The notes: generated from the letters alone by a model not told the origin. Positions 18,004 to 27,298 are shown, counted from the stretch's first letter. The stretch is DNA of 64,000 nt from Salinisphaera sp002433465 (GCF_040361435.1 NZ_APNL01000009.1:90787-154786); one strand, 5' to 3'. Numbers and translations: made by a program.

Positions 18004-19125
18004 ATGACAGATGCCGCCATTCTTTTCGACGAGGTCGTGAGCACCAACGGCAAGCGCATCGGCCACGTTACGCTCAATAACACGAGCGCACTCAACGCCT
18101 TGAGCCTGGACATGCTCGAGCCGCTGTACAAGCAGCTGACCGCCTGGGATGCCGACACCGAAATCGCCGCGATCTTCATCGACGCCAGCGGCGAAAAGGC
18201 CTTCTGCGCAGGCGGCGATATCGTGTCGCTCTACAAGGGCATGACCGGGCAGGGCGATCCGGATTATCCCGACCGTTTCTTCACTCTCGAATACCGGCTG
18301 TGCCACGCGATCCATATGCTCGCCACGCCCTGTATCGCCTGGGGCAATGGCCTGATCATGGGCGGCGGCATGGGCGTGTTCTCGGCGGCCTCACATCGGA
18401 TTGTCACCGCAGCCTCGACCCTGTCGATGCCGGAAATCAAGATTGGCCTTTTTCCCGACTGTGCGGCCACCTGGTTTTTCAACCGCCTGCCCACACGACT
18501 CGGCCTGTTCGTCGCCCTGACCGGCGCCACGCTCGGCGCCCAGGACGCACTGGTAGCAGGCCTGGCCGATCGCGCCATCGACCACGCCGCCAAACAGACC
18601 GTCTTCGATGCCCTGACGCGTATCACCGACTGGAACCAGCCGCATGCCGCGGTCGATCGCGTGCTGCGCCAGCATGCCCGGGAACAGCCGGCGGGCCTGG
18701 GCGAATCGAAACTGCTCGAACACGCCATGACCATTCGCGACGCCACCGATGCCGCCACCCTGGCCGGTATCGTCGCCGGCATTCGCAAACTCGCAGACGC
18801 CGAGGATCCATGGCTGATCGAAGCGGCTAGCAACGTAGAAAACGGTTGCCCGGTGACCGCCCACCTGATCTATCGCCAGCTGCGCGACGGCCGCTATCTG
18901 TCGCTCAAGCAGGCCGTGATGCGCGAACTCAAGATGGCATTGCAGTGCTGTCGCCACCCGGATTTCGCCGAAGGCGTACGCGCGCTGCTGGTCGACAAGG
19001 ACCGCGAGCCGCAATGGATCTTCGAATCGGTGGCCGCCGTGCCCAGCGAGTATGTCGACGCCCATTTCCGTGCCCCCTGGGACGGCGACCACCCGCTGCG
19101 CGACCTGCCGGACGTAAAGCCCTGA
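18004..19125 (+). CDS. Enoyl-CoA hydratase/isomerase family protein, 3-hydroxyisobutyryl-CoA hydrolase-like
   Basis: 373-aa crotonase-fold enzyme. The ECH_2-type signatures KAFCAGGDIVSLYKG, GNGLIMGGGMGVFSAASHRI and MPEIKIGLFPDCAATWFFNRL match 3-hydroxyisobutyryl-CoA hydrolase of valine breakdown. The C-terminal extension (SLKQAVMRELKMALQCCRHPDFAEGVRALLVDK) is typical of this branch. No other valine-degradation genes are adjacent, so the exact substrate is inferred. Start ATG at 18004. Confidence 0.87.
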   Translation: MTDAAILFDEVVSTNGKRIGHVTLNNTSALNALSLDMLEPLYKQLTAWDADTEIAAIFIDASGEKAFCAGGDIVSLYKGMTGQGDPDYPDRFFTLEYRLCHAIHMLATPCIAWGNGLIMGGGMGVFSAASHRIVTAASTLSMPEIKIGLFPDCAATWFFNRLPTRLGLFVALTGATLGAQDALVAGLADRAIDHAAKQTVFDALTRITDWNQPHAAVDRVLRQHAREQPAGLGESKLLEHAMTIRDATDAATLAGIVAGIRKLADAEDPWLIEAASNVENGCPVTAHLIYRQLRDGRYLSLKQAVMRELKMALQCCRHPDFAEGVRALLVDKDREPQWIFESVAAVPSEYVDAHFRAPWDGDHPLRDLPDVKP

Positions 19126-19490
19126 AGCGACGGCGGGTTTGATTCAACACGCAGCCGCACAATTTTCGTCGCGCGGCAGTGGGTTCTAGGCCGAACGGTT
19201 TCTTCTTAACCGCAGATCAGCAAAGATTCGCGCAGATCGATCTACAGGTTTGCAGGCCACCACGTTGGCGACTGTGCTGCGTTTGAAATGCGGCATGCGA
19301 CTGAACCCCCGACATGCGCTTTGCCGGAGTTACTTATCCAATCTGCGTGAATCCGCGTCGGTCTGCGGATAAAGGCCTTCCATGTAACCGTTGCCGTCGC
19401 TATCCAAGCCACGCGCCGCGGCGCTACGGCCTGTAGCGGTCATGGGCTGGCCCGTCGCGATGCCCACGGGCCACGCTCAACCCACTCGAA
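19126..19490. other. 365-nt intergenic region with CGCAGATT-family repeat
   Basis: Lies between the converging hydrolase gene and the lipoprotein gene at 19491. The centre is the inverted repeat at 19209-19374, described separately. No credible ORF or terminator was seen in the remainder. Confidence 0.6.
19209..19374. repeat. CGCAGATT-family inverted repeat, copy B (no gene inside)
   Basis: The left arm starts ACCGCAGATCAGCAAAGAT (19209) and runs to CGCAGATC near 19238. The right arm is CAATCTGCG, TGAATCCGCG, TCGGTCTGCGG, ATAAA (19338-19374) and is the approximate inverse complement of the left. Units recur about every 10 nt. The 99-nt core has no reading frame worth calling. The architecture is the same as copy A, but the arms have diverged. 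Confidence 0.78.
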
Positions 19491-19874
19491 TCAGCGCTCG
19501 TTCTGCGATGCCGGCTGGCAATAGGTCGCGCTGGCGTCGCCGCTGCCGTCCTGAATCGGCACTTCGCGCGAGCCTTCTCGGGCACGGCATTCAGCCTGAC
19601 GACGCGACGTTTCGGCGCGCAGACGCTCCTGCTCCAGCCGATAGGCCTGGCGCGCGTTCTGTAGCCGTTCGATATCGGTGGAGAGGGTATTCGCATCGCG
19701 ATTGTTGCCGGCGCCGGGGCGTCGCGGCTCGGCTACGGCGTCGAAGGCATCGACCGGTTCGTCGAGCACGCTGGGCTGGGCCGGCTTCGGATCGCTGGCA
19801 CAGGCCGTCATCAGCAGGCATGCACCAGCGGCGGCCGAGATCGTCCAGGCGCGCAGGTATGGAATGGCCATCAC
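19491..19874 (-). CDS. Hypothetical lipoprotein
   Basis: 127-aa protein of unknown function. The signal peptide has a lipobox LMTAC with Cys at residue 25, so it is probably an outer-membrane or periplasm-facing lipoprotein. The mature part begins with a Pro-rich linker, followed by a charged helical segment (DIERLQNARQAYRLEQERLR, about residues 67-86) that could form a coiled coil, and ends in a short tail with two Cys. I recognise no family. Confidence 0.7.
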   Translation of the reverse strand: MMAIPYLRAWTISAAAGACLLMTACASDPKPAQPSVLDEPVDAFDAVAEPRRPGAGNNRDANTLSTDIERLQNARQAYRLEQERLRAETSRRQAECRAREGSREVPIQDGSGDASATYCQPASQNER

Positions 19875-20032
19875 GTTCCCCCAAGAATGTTTGTGGACAA
19901 AAAGTCTAGAACAAAACGCGGCTTATGGGGGCCCTGTCGACTAAGGGTCGATGTCATCTGCATAAGCGGGGCGCACCTCGCGCATGCCGAAAAGCGATAA
20001 GATGGCGTTTCGGATTGAGCCCGCGAGTTCTC

Positions 20033-20479
20033 ATGCAGAAGCTTCACGTCGCCCAGGTCTTTGCCGTCGATGCCGCGACCGCTTTCGATGTGGTCAGCGA
20101 TCATGCCGGCTATGTCAGCCTGCCCGGTGTTCGCCATGCCTGGCTGCGCCGCGCCGGCGACCATCACCGCGACGGCGTCAACGCCGAGCGCGTACTCGAC
20201 CTGGGCGTGGCCCGAATCGTCGAGCGCATCACCGAATACGAGCCCGCCAGCGCGCTGGGCTATCGCATCATTTCGTCGCCCCTGCCCATCGTGCACCACG
20301 GCGCGCGCCTGACGTTCGAGCCGCTTGCGGGCAGCACGCCGCATACCCGCGTGCACTGGCGCTCGACCCTGGAGGCGATCACGCCCCTGGTCGGCCGCGG
20401 CGTGGAGTTCGCCGTGGCCCGTCAAATGGCGGTGGCCTATCGGCTGGCGTTGATGATCTGGGCCCGGCGGCTGCGCTAG
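20033..20479 (+). CDS. SRPBCC / coenzyme Q-binding (RatA/COQ10-like) family protein
   Basis: 148-aa START-fold protein. The N-terminal pattern VAQVFAVDAATAFDVVSDHAGYVSLPGVRHAWL resembles the COQ10/RatA family of hydrophobic-ligand-binding proteins, but RatA's usual partner RatB is absent. It could also be a polyketide-cyclase-like protein of unrelated function. Start ATG at 20033; the frame is open upstream without good codons. Confidence 0.7.
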   Translation: MQKLHVAQVFAVDAATAFDVVSDHAGYVSLPGVRHAWLRRAGDHHRDGVNAERVLDLGVARIVERITEYEPASALGYRIISSPLPIVHHGARLTFEPLAGSTPHTRVHWRSTLEAITPLVGRGVEFAVARQMAVAYRLALMIWARRLR

Positions 20480-20630
20480 GGCGTGTCAGCCAGGGCGCGG
20501 GCCGCCGAGCGTGGCGGGCCCACGGTCAAGGTCCGCCAGCGGCATGGCGCGTCCGGCGCGGGCAACCCCAAAGAATAACGATCGGTCGACGGCCAAGCCG
20601 ATGCGCCGCCTTATCTTATGACGGCACGCC
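20480..20630. repeat. Intergenic palindromic repeat, short copy
   Basis: Positions 20564-20599 match 16224-16260 (one mismatch, one gap). The adjoining 20599-20635 resembles 16354-16389. Compared with the long copy it lacks about 94 nt in the middle. It lies between two converging genes (START-fold protein and mscL). Confidence 0.7.
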
Positions 20631-21050
20631 CTAGGGCCGGTCCTGGGCGTTGCGCTCGCGCAGGGCGTCGCGGATTTCGGTGAGCAGCGTTTCCTGCACC
20701 GAGGGCGCCGGCGGCGCGCTGGGCGCTTCGGCTTCCTTGCGCTTGAGTGAGTTGATGGCCCGCACCACCAGGAAAATCGCGAAGGCGACGATCACGAAAC
20801 TGATGACAGTCTGAATGAATACGCCGTAGTTGAGCGTCACCGCCGGCGTGTCGCCGACCGCCTGACGCAAGGTCACGCTCAGACCCGAGAAGTCGACGCC
20901 GCCGATCAGCAGGCCCAGCGGCGGGGAAATGATATCGGCGACCAGCGACGACACGATTTTGCCGAACGCGGTCCCGATGACCAGACCCACGGCCAGATCA
21001 ATGACGTTGCCGCGTACGGCAAATGCCTTGAACTCACTCAAAAAACCCAT
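20631..21050 (-). CDS. mscL: Large-conductance mechanosensitive channel
   Basis: 139-aa pentameric inner-membrane channel that releases solutes on sudden hypo-osmotic shock, useful in a salt-adapted cell. The N-terminus FLSEFKAFAVRGNVIDLAVG is the highly conserved amphipathic helix plus TM1 start. TM2 lies around FIQTVISFVIVAFAIFLVV. The C-terminal helix includes LLTEIRDALRER. The ATG at 21050 begins MGFLSEF, as in homologues. Confidence 0.97.
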   Translation of the reverse strand: MGFLSEFKAFAVRGNVIDLAVGLVIGTAFGKIVSSLVADIISPPLGLLIGGVDFSGLSVTLRQAVGDTPAVTLNYGVFIQTVISFVIVAFAIFLVVRAINSLKRKEAEAPSAPPAPSVQETLLTEIRDALRERNAQDRP

Positions 21051-21125
21051 GATTCGCTCCGGTTCTTGCAACGCATATGCGTTGGCGCGAATCATAGTCG
21101 GTGGCTTGGCCGCGCGGTAGCTTCC

Positions 21126-21545
21126 TTATTCCCAGCCGATCGGCTCGTAGCCCTGCTCGGCCAGACAACGGTTCACATAGGCCCGATAGACCGGCGCCGG
21201 ATCGTTGCGATCGAACATGCCGCGAATCAGCCCGGCGGTCGCACCGCCGGCCGCACCGGCGATCGCGCCGCGGGTGGCGCTGCCATAAATGGCACCGCCG
21301 ACGGCACCGCCCGCACCGCCAATGGCGCCGCTTTCGGCGGTACGCCGGGCCACGTTGCCCTTGGAATAATCCAGGCCGGCCGCATCGGCACGTTGCATGC
21401 AAGCCTCGATCGCCTGATTACCGGCCGTTTCGCCGCGCTGCTGCAGGGTCGAGTTGGGGTAGAGCACCGGTTTCTGGCTGGCACAGCCTGCAAGCGCCAG
21501 CAGCGCCGCCATGCCCAGCCCGAAACGCCATATCTTTGTTTGCAT
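21126..21545 (-). CDS. Glycine-zipper lipoprotein, function unknown
   Basis: 139-aa protein with a lipobox LALAGC (Cys 21). A glycine-zipper stretch (GAIGGAGGAVGGAIYGSATR, then GAIAGAAGGATAGLIRGMF, about residues 73-111) is likely membrane-inserting. The C-terminus YRAYVNRCLAEQGYEPIGWE resembles that of many small outer-membrane lipoproteins. Together with the signal, this suggests an envelope role; no enzymatic motif is visible. Confidence 0.78.
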   Translation of the reverse strand: MQTKIWRFGLGMAALLALAGCASQKPVLYPNSTLQQRGETAGNQAIEACMQRADAAGLDYSKGNVARRTAESGAIGGAGGAVGGAIYGSATRGAIAGAAGGATAGLIRGMFDRNDPAPVYRAYVNRCLAEQGYEPIGWE

Positions 21546-21550
21546 CGCGG

Positions 21551-22321
21551 TTATCTCGCTTGGCTACCGTAGGTCGTATGCAGATAGCGCACGATATCGG
21601 CAGATTCGTACATGCGCGTATCGGTATTGGGGTCGATAAGATAAGGCACCTGCAGGCGTCCAGTTTCTTCCTGCATGGCCTTGCGATTACGCCCTTCGAC
21701 CGGCGTATCGGCAAAAAACTTCTCGCGTACCCAGGGCGGGCCCATATCGGCGTTGACCGCCTTGCCCATGTTGCGCAGCACATAGGCAAGCTCCAACTCG
21801 CAGAGCGCTTCGCGCACGATGCGTGAAAACGGGCTGGATTCGAAGCTGTAGAGCTCCAGCGGCTGTGCCGGCGACGTGACCGCGCCAGCGCGCGCATTCG
21901 TGCCGGCAAACCCACGCAGCGCGCTCGCCGCGCTGGACCCTACCTGAGCGCGCAGGCCCGGCGCTTTCGCTTCGCGACGATGGCCGGTGCCATAGTTCTG
22001 GCGCAGATGGGCGATGATGTCGGCCGACTCGTAGAGCACATCCCCGGTGTTGTCGTCCACCAGCAACGGGAACTGGGCCCGCCCGCCAATGCGCTCGGCC
22101 TCTGGCCGCCAGCGCGTGCCGCCGCGGGGGCAGGGATGAATGATCGCGTCCAGGTCGAGTTCGGTGAGCGCTTCGCGCACCAACCGACAGAACGGGCAAC
22201 CTTCGTATTCGTAGAGTTTGAGCATTGTTTCCGGCTGACGCGATGTGCGTGCCGCCTTGGTGCCACGCCAACCGCGGGCCGTGCTCGCGAGCGTGGACGT
22301 GAGTGCATTGATCAACTGCAT
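21551..22321 (-). CDS. Protein with two tandem glutathione S-transferase N-terminal domains
   Basis: 256-aa protein. The first thioredoxin-fold domain (about residues 34-112) has a redox-active YEGCPFCRLVREALTELDL with CxxC. The second (about 155-250) has FESSPFSRIVREALCELEL, in which the Cys are replaced by Ser. Both end with the GST motif YESADII/VRYL. No GST C-terminal helical domain is present. The function is unknown; it may be a glutaredoxin-like disulfide enzyme with a degenerate second module. The start at 22321 keeps a short leader; 22225 (MLKLYEYEG) is an alternative. Confidence 0.8.
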   Translation of the reverse strand: MQLINALTSTLASTARGWRGTKAARTSRQPETMLKLYEYEGCPFCRLVREALTELDLDAIIHPCPRGGTRWRPEAERIGGRAQFPLLVDDNTGDVLYESADIIAHLRQNYGTGHRREAKAPGLRAQVGSSAASALRGFAGTNARAGAVTSPAQPLELYSFESSPFSRIVREALCELELAYVLRNMGKAVNADMGPPWVREKFFADTPVEGRNRKAMQEETGRLQVPYLIDPNTDTRMYESADIVRYLHTTYGSQAR

Positions 22322-22461
22322 CCCGGCGTCTCTTTGCGTCTGAAAGATGTATTTTACGCCGCTTTGCGTAAACGAAGCTGAACGCCGCGACTTGTCGCCG
22401 CGCGCGCTGCTGGCCAGAATCCACGGCCCGCGCCACTCTCTGCACGAATCGGGCCGATACG

Positions 22462-23490
22462 ATGGACAAGTACGACTTCGACTACGACCTGCCGGCTACA
22501 GCCATCGCCCAGCAGCCGCTGGCCGAGCGCAGCGCCTCGAAGCTGCTCAGCCTCGACCGGCACACGGGCGCGCTCATCGACGGCCGAATCGGGCAGCTGG
22601 TCGATCGCCTGGCGCCCGGCGATCTGCTCGTGTTCAACGATACGCGCGTGATCGCGGCACGCCTGTTCGGCCATAAGGCCAGCGGCGGCGCGGTCGAAGT
22701 GATGCTCGAGCGCATCCTCGATTCGACCCGTATTTCAGCCAAGATCCGAGCCAACAAGCCGCCGCGGGCGGGCAGCGTGATCGAAATTGGCGCTACAACG
22801 CTACAGGTCGACGCCCGCGAAGGCGAGCTGTATACCCTGGCGCAGACCGGCGGCGACAGCATTGCCGACATGCTCGACACGCACGGCCACGTGCCGCTCC
22901 CACCCTATATCCGGCGTGAGGACACAGCGGCCGATCGCAGCCGTTACCAGACGGTCTGGGCACGCCATGACGGCGCCGTGGCCGCGCCTACCGCGGGGCT
23001 GCATTTCGATAAGGCCCTGCTGGCCGCGCTCGAACAACGCGGCGTCGAATTCGGCTATGCCACGCTGCATGTGGGTTCCGGCACCTACCAGCGCCTGCGC
23101 GAGGGCGATCTGGCCGATCAGCGCCTGCACGCCGAACGCGTGCACGTACCGGCCGTGCTATGCGAGCAGATCGCGGCCGCCAAGGCACGCGGCGCACGCG
23201 TGGTGGCGGTTGGCACCACCGTGGTGCGCAGCCTGGAAAGTGCGGCCCGCCAGGCCGGCAGCGAAGGCCGGATCGCCCCCTTCGAGGGCGAAACCGCGCT
23301 GTTTCTCAAACCCGGCGACGCCTTTCACGTGGTCGATGCCATGGTCACCAATTTTCACGAGCCGCAGTCGAGCCTGCTGATGCTGGTCAGTGCCTTTGCC
23401 GGGCGCGACAACGTATTCGCCGCCTACGACCATGCCAAGCGCTCGGGCTATCGGTTTCTCAGCTACGGCGATGCCATGTTCATCGGCTAG
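22462..23490 (+). CDS. queA: S-adenosylmethionine:tRNA ribosyltransferase-isomerase
   Basis: 342-aa enzyme that transfers and rearranges the ribose of SAM onto 7-aminomethyl-7-deazaguanine in tRNA, giving epoxyqueuosine. Signatures are YDLPATAIAQQPLAERSASK, LLVFNDTRVIAARL, APTAGLHFDKALLAAL, YATLHVGSGTYQRLR and VDAMVTNFHEPQSSLLMLV. Length is normal. tgt, usually next to queA, is not adjacent; a convergent DUF1206 gene follows at 6 nt. Confidence 0.97.
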   Translation: MDKYDFDYDLPATAIAQQPLAERSASKLLSLDRHTGALIDGRIGQLVDRLAPGDLLVFNDTRVIAARLFGHKASGGAVEVMLERILDSTRISAKIRANKPPRAGSVIEIGATTLQVDAREGELYTLAQTGGDSIADMLDTHGHVPLPPYIRREDTAADRSRYQTVWARHDGAVAAPTAGLHFDKALLAALEQRGVEFGYATLHVGSGTYQRLREGDLADQRLHAERVHVPAVLCEQIAAAKARGARVVAVGTTVVRSLESAARQAGSEGRIAPFEGETALFLKPGDAFHVVDAMVTNFHEPQSSLLMLVSAFAGRDNVFAAYDHAKRSGYRFLSYGDAMFIG

Positions 23491-23496
23491 GAAACG

Positions 23497-24291
23497 CTAG
23501 ACGGCACGTCCCAGGCCCACGCGCCGTACCCAGGCTTCGATCAGGCTGTAGGCGCCGAAGGCGAGTACGCCAGCGCCCAATGCACCAAGCAGCACCCGAC
23601 CGTAGTTCTGCTGCTGCACCCAGAGCATCACCCCTTCGATGCCCCGTGCTTCGGAGGCATCGAGCGTGAGCGCGGCGTTGATGACGAACGCGCCGATGCC
23701 CACGAACAACAGCCCGCGTGCAATCAGCCCCACCCGGCTGACCGGGTCGATCCAGCGCATCATCGCGGGCGAGGCGTCGAACCAGCGCCGGAAACCGGCG
23801 GTCCAGCCCTTGTGGATATGCGCGATGCCGGCCCCGGCGATGATCACGCCGCCGAGAATGACCAGCGCCGGGCCAAACGGCCAATCCAGAGTGCGCGATA
23901 CCGCGCTCTGTACCGGCTTGCTGGAACTGTCGCTCAGGCGCATGGCGATCTGAACACAGCCATAGGCCAGCGATGCATGCATGATCGCGCTCACCAGCAG
24001 GCCGACGCGTACCACCAGGCCACCCGGCTTCCAGCCGTGGCCGTCCACGTCGAGCGACGTCTGCACCAGCCGCCAGACACTGTAGGCGGCCAGGCCGAGG
24101 GCCAGCCCGATCAAGGCGATCTGCCCCCCGGAGTGGTTGCTGATTTCGCGCATCGCGCCGCGTACATCGCGGGCCTGTTCGAACTCCAGCGCCGCGTTGA
24201 TGGCGAGCAGGCCGACGGTCACATAGACCAGTCCGCGTGCGGCATAGCCGATACGTGCAATCCAGCGCACGCCGGCACGGGTATAAGTCAT
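23497..24291 (-). CDS. DUF1206 family membrane protein
   Basis: 264-aa integral membrane protein with six predicted helices. It is built from three repeats of about 75-85 aa, each opening with a variant of GxxARGLVYxxxGxxxI (for example IGYAARGLVYVTVGLLAI near the start and GLIARGLLFVGIGAFVI in the third). This repeat is diagnostic of DUF1206, whose function is not known. It is convergent with queA, the stops being 6 nt apart. Confidence 0.88.
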   Translation of the reverse strand: MTYTRAGVRWIARIGYAARGLVYVTVGLLAINAALEFEQARDVRGAMREISNHSGGQIALIGLALGLAAYSVWRLVQTSLDVDGHGWKPGGLVVRVGLLVSAIMHASLAYGCVQIAMRLSDSSSKPVQSAVSRTLDWPFGPALVILGGVIIAGAGIAHIHKGWTAGFRRWFDASPAMMRWIDPVSRVGLIARGLLFVGIGAFVINAALTLDASEARGIEGVMLWVQQQNYGRVLLGALGAGVLAFGAYSLIEAWVRRVGLGRAV

Positions 24292-24389
24292 TCATTCACC
24301 CTTTCGAGCCCGTTGAGCTCATGGATTTACGTCACATCCCTGTAACACCGTCGGTATACTCGCCCCACGCTTAAACGCCCGGTCTTCCC

Positions 24390-25265
24390 ATGACGCCATT
24401 GCCATTCTGGCAACTGTTGCTCGGCTTTGCCTGCCTGCTGATGGTCGGCCATATCGTGGCCTGGTGGATATGGCGCGCGTTGGAGTTTTCCGGACCGCGC
24501 CTGGGCCGGGGCCTCACCGGCCTGGCGTATCGACGCAAGTTCCTGGCCAGCTTGCAACGCCGGGCGCCGAAAACGACGCGCATAGTCGGTGCACGCCTGA
24601 GCGTCGATCGATTTTCCGGCCTGCCACTGACCCTGTTCGTCGCGCTCGCACTATATCTGATCGTACTCGCCGCGGGCCTGCTCGAAGACCTGTTCGAAGG
24701 CGAAGAACTCGTTCAGTTCGACCAGCACGTCAACGAAGCACTAGCCGTACTGCGCGATCCGAGCTTTCTCAAGCTCGTGAACGGCATTACCTCGTTGGCC
24801 AACCTGGAAACGCTGGTGGCGATCACGATCGTCTCCATCGGCTTTTTGTGGGCGCATCGGCGTTTCAGTTATATCCCGGGGCTGCTGCTTACCGTGATCG
24901 GCTCGCAGTCGATCGCCTATATCGGCAAATACGCCATCGACCGCGACCGCCCCGATTTTCTCACCTTCGCCAGCGCCAGCACGCCGTCGTTTCCCAGCGG
25001 CCACGCCACCGGCGCGATCGCGGTCTACGGCTTCATCATCTATGCCATCGCCCGCGATATGCCCGGCGTGCGCCGGCGCTTCGAGCTGGGCTACTGGGGC
25101 TGTGCGCTGATCGCCTCGATCGCCGCCAGCCGGGCGATTCTGTCGGTGCATTTCGCCAGCGACATCGCCGCCGGCCTCCTGGTAGGCGGCTTCTGGCTGC
25201 TATCGGGTTTTGCGCTTACCGAGTACCTGCGCCAGCGCAATGGCGACCTGTTGAGCGCGCGCTAA
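24390..25265 (+). CDS. PAP2-family membrane phosphatase
   Basis: 291-aa membrane protein with the three acid phosphatase motifs: KYAIDRDRP (C1), FPSGHATGA (C2) and SRAILSVHFASD (C3). The active site should face the periplasm. Likely substrates are phosphatidic acid, phosphatidylglycerol phosphate or undecaprenyl pyrophosphate; sequence does not discriminate. An N-terminal helix and a basic segment of about 60 residues precede the core. Confidence 0.9.
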   Translation: MTPLPFWQLLLGFACLLMVGHIVAWWIWRALEFSGPRLGRGLTGLAYRRKFLASLQRRAPKTTRIVGARLSVDRFSGLPLTLFVALALYLIVLAAGLLEDLFEGEELVQFDQHVNEALAVLRDPSFLKLVNGITSLANLETLVAITIVSIGFLWAHRRFSYIPGLLLTVIGSQSIAYIGKYAIDRDRPDFLTFASASTPSFPSGHATGAIAVYGFIIYAIARDMPGVRRRFELGYWGCALIASIAASRAILSVHFASDIAAGLLVGGFWLLSGFALTEYLRQRNGDLLSAR

Positions 25266-25304
25266 ACCCAAGCGGCGCGCGCCATCGCGGCGCGGCCGAG
25301 AACG

Positions 25305-27092
25305 CTATTTTTCGTCCGGATGTTCGGCCGCATCGCGCTCGAACTGCTCCTCGAGCTCCTGCGCGGCCTCCATGACCAGCTTGGCATAGCGGGTTTCGTC
25401 GTCGGCCGCTTCGTAATGCTCGAACAACCGTTTTTCGTCGTGGCTGCGAAACAGGCGCTTGGCGCGATGGATTTCATCGGACTTCAAACCGAGCATGCGC
25501 ATAGCGTCGCCCGCCAGTTCCAGACTGGACAGGAACGTCTCGCGCTGGAGCACGGTGATGCCCAGATCCATCAGCTCGTAGGCATGGCGACGATTGCGTG
25601 CCCGCGCGATGATCTTGAGATGCGGAAAATGCTCGCGCACGGCCCGCGCGGTCGCCAGCGACGCCTCGCGGTTGCCGATGGCCAGCACGAACACCTTGGC
25701 TTCCTCGGCCTTGGCAGCACGCAACAGCTCCAGGCGCGAGGCGTCGCCGTAATAGACCTTGTTGCCGTACTTGCGTACGAAATCCACTTGATGAACGTTG
25801 ATTTCGAGCGCGGTGAAGCCGATATGCTTGGCGCGCAGCATGCGGGCAACGATCTGGCCTACACGGCCAAACCCCGCGATCAGTACCGGATGCTCGGAGC
25901 CGTCCGGCGTATCGAAGGTCGGCTCGCTCTTGGGCGTACGCCAGTCGTTGTAGTAGGCCACCAGCTTCACGAACAGCGGCGTGAGCACCATCGACAGGGT
26001 GACCGTAGCCACCAGCAGATCGGCCTCGGCCTGTACGAACAGACCACCGGCCACCGCCGTCGACAGAATCACGAAAGCGAACTCACCGCCCTGGGGCAAA
26101 AACGCCGCCAGGCCCCGCGATGCGCTCCAGCTCAAACGGTGACGCCGGGCGAGAATGAACAGAATGGCGGCCTTGATGCCGATCAGCCCCAGCGTCAGGC
26201 CCAGCAGGAATAGCGGCTGGGCCGCGATCAGCCCCAGGTTGATCGACATGCCCACGGCAATGAAGAACAACCCCAGCAGCAGATCCTTGAACGGGTCGAC
26301 GTTGGCCTCGAGTTCGTGGCGATATTCCGAATCGGCCAGCAGCACGCCGGCCACGAAGGCGCCAAGCGCCACCGAAATACCGGTGGCGTTCATCACCACC
26401 GCCGTGCCCACCACGATGAGCAGGGTCATGGCGGTGAATATCTCGGGCATGCGCGTGGCCGCCACCAGCCGGAAAATCGGGCGCAGCAGATAATGGCCGC
26501 CTACCACCATCGCGGCCATCACCAGCGCGATCTTGGTGGTTTCCCAGAGCGCGCCCAGAAAACTCACCGATTCGCTGCCGGAAGACAACAGCGGCAGAAG
26601 CGCCAGAATGGGGATTACGGCCAGATCCTGAAACAGCAGGATGGCGAATGCCGCGCGACCGTGCTTTGCAGTCAGCTCACCGCGCTCGGCCAGCAGCTGT
26701 AGAGCGAACGCCGTGGACGACAGCGCCAGGGCCAGACCGGCCACGATGGCGGGGGCGACCGGCAGATCCAGCAGCAGCGAGGCAGCCAGCGCCAGCGCGG
26801 CCGCACTCAGCGCCACCTGCATGCCGCCCAGACCGATGATCGTCTTGCGCAGCGCCCAAAGGCGTCTGGGCTGCATTTCCAGGCCGATGATGAACAACAG
26901 CAGCACGACGCCGAATTCGGCGATATGCAGTACATCCTCGACTTCGCTGATCAGCCCCAGACACCAGGGGCCGATAACGACACCGGCGCCCAGATAGCCC
27001 AGCACCGAACCCAGACCCAGACGTTGGGCGATCGGCACCGCAATCACGGCCGCGGCTAGAAAGATCGCGATTTCCTCGAGTAACGGCTCCAC
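25305..27092 (-). CDS. Monovalent cation:proton antiporter, Kef/CPA2 family with RCK domain
   Basis: 595-aa inner-membrane exchanger. About 12 helices form the Na_H_Exchanger domain (residues ~1-385). The linker leads to an RCK_N domain with LIAGFGRVGQIVARML (GxGxxG) that would bind a nucleotide and gate transport. The C-terminus is acidic and coiled. It is like KefB/KefC (K+ efflux), but no KefF/KefG ancillary protein is adjacent. The start is a GTG at 27092 with GGGAG upstream; the frame runs 30 further codons upstream. Confidence 0.92.
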   Translation of the reverse strand: MEPLLEEIAIFLAAAVIAVPIAQRLGLGSVLGYLGAGVVIGPWCLGLISEVEDVLHIAEFGVVLLLFIIGLEMQPRRLWALRKTIIGLGGMQVALSAAALALAASLLLDLPVAPAIVAGLALALSSTAFALQLLAERGELTAKHGRAAFAILLFQDLAVIPILALLPLLSSGSESVSFLGALWETTKIALVMAAMVVGGHYLLRPIFRLVAATRMPEIFTAMTLLIVVGTAVVMNATGISVALGAFVAGVLLADSEYRHELEANVDPFKDLLLGLFFIAVGMSINLGLIAAQPLFLLGLTLGLIGIKAAILFILARRHRLSWSASRGLAAFLPQGGEFAFVILSTAVAGGLFVQAEADLLVATVTLSMVLTPLFVKLVAYYNDWRTPKSEPTFDTPDGSEHPVLIAGFGRVGQIVARMLRAKHIGFTALEINVHQVDFVRKYGNKVYYGDASRLELLRAAKAEEAKVFVLAIGNREASLATARAVREHFPHLKIIARARNRRHAYELMDLGITVLQRETFLSSLELAGDAMRMLGLKSDEIHRAKRLFRSHDEKRLFEHYEAADDETRYAKLVMEAAQELEEQFERDAAEHPDEK

Positions 27093-27298
27093 CCTGACTC
27101 CCTGTCGCTCGCCGCTATGGCGATACTTTTTGGCTCGACGTTGAAAACGGCCCGACACGCCGGCCGGCTCGAAACCGCTCAATCATAGCGTAGGCATGAA
27201 CGCATGGAACCGCCAGCGCTGCCCGCCTGCAACGACGCAACCCGACAGGCGCCGCAGTTGCTAAGCTCGGCCCAAGACCCAGCGAAACCCGAGCGACC

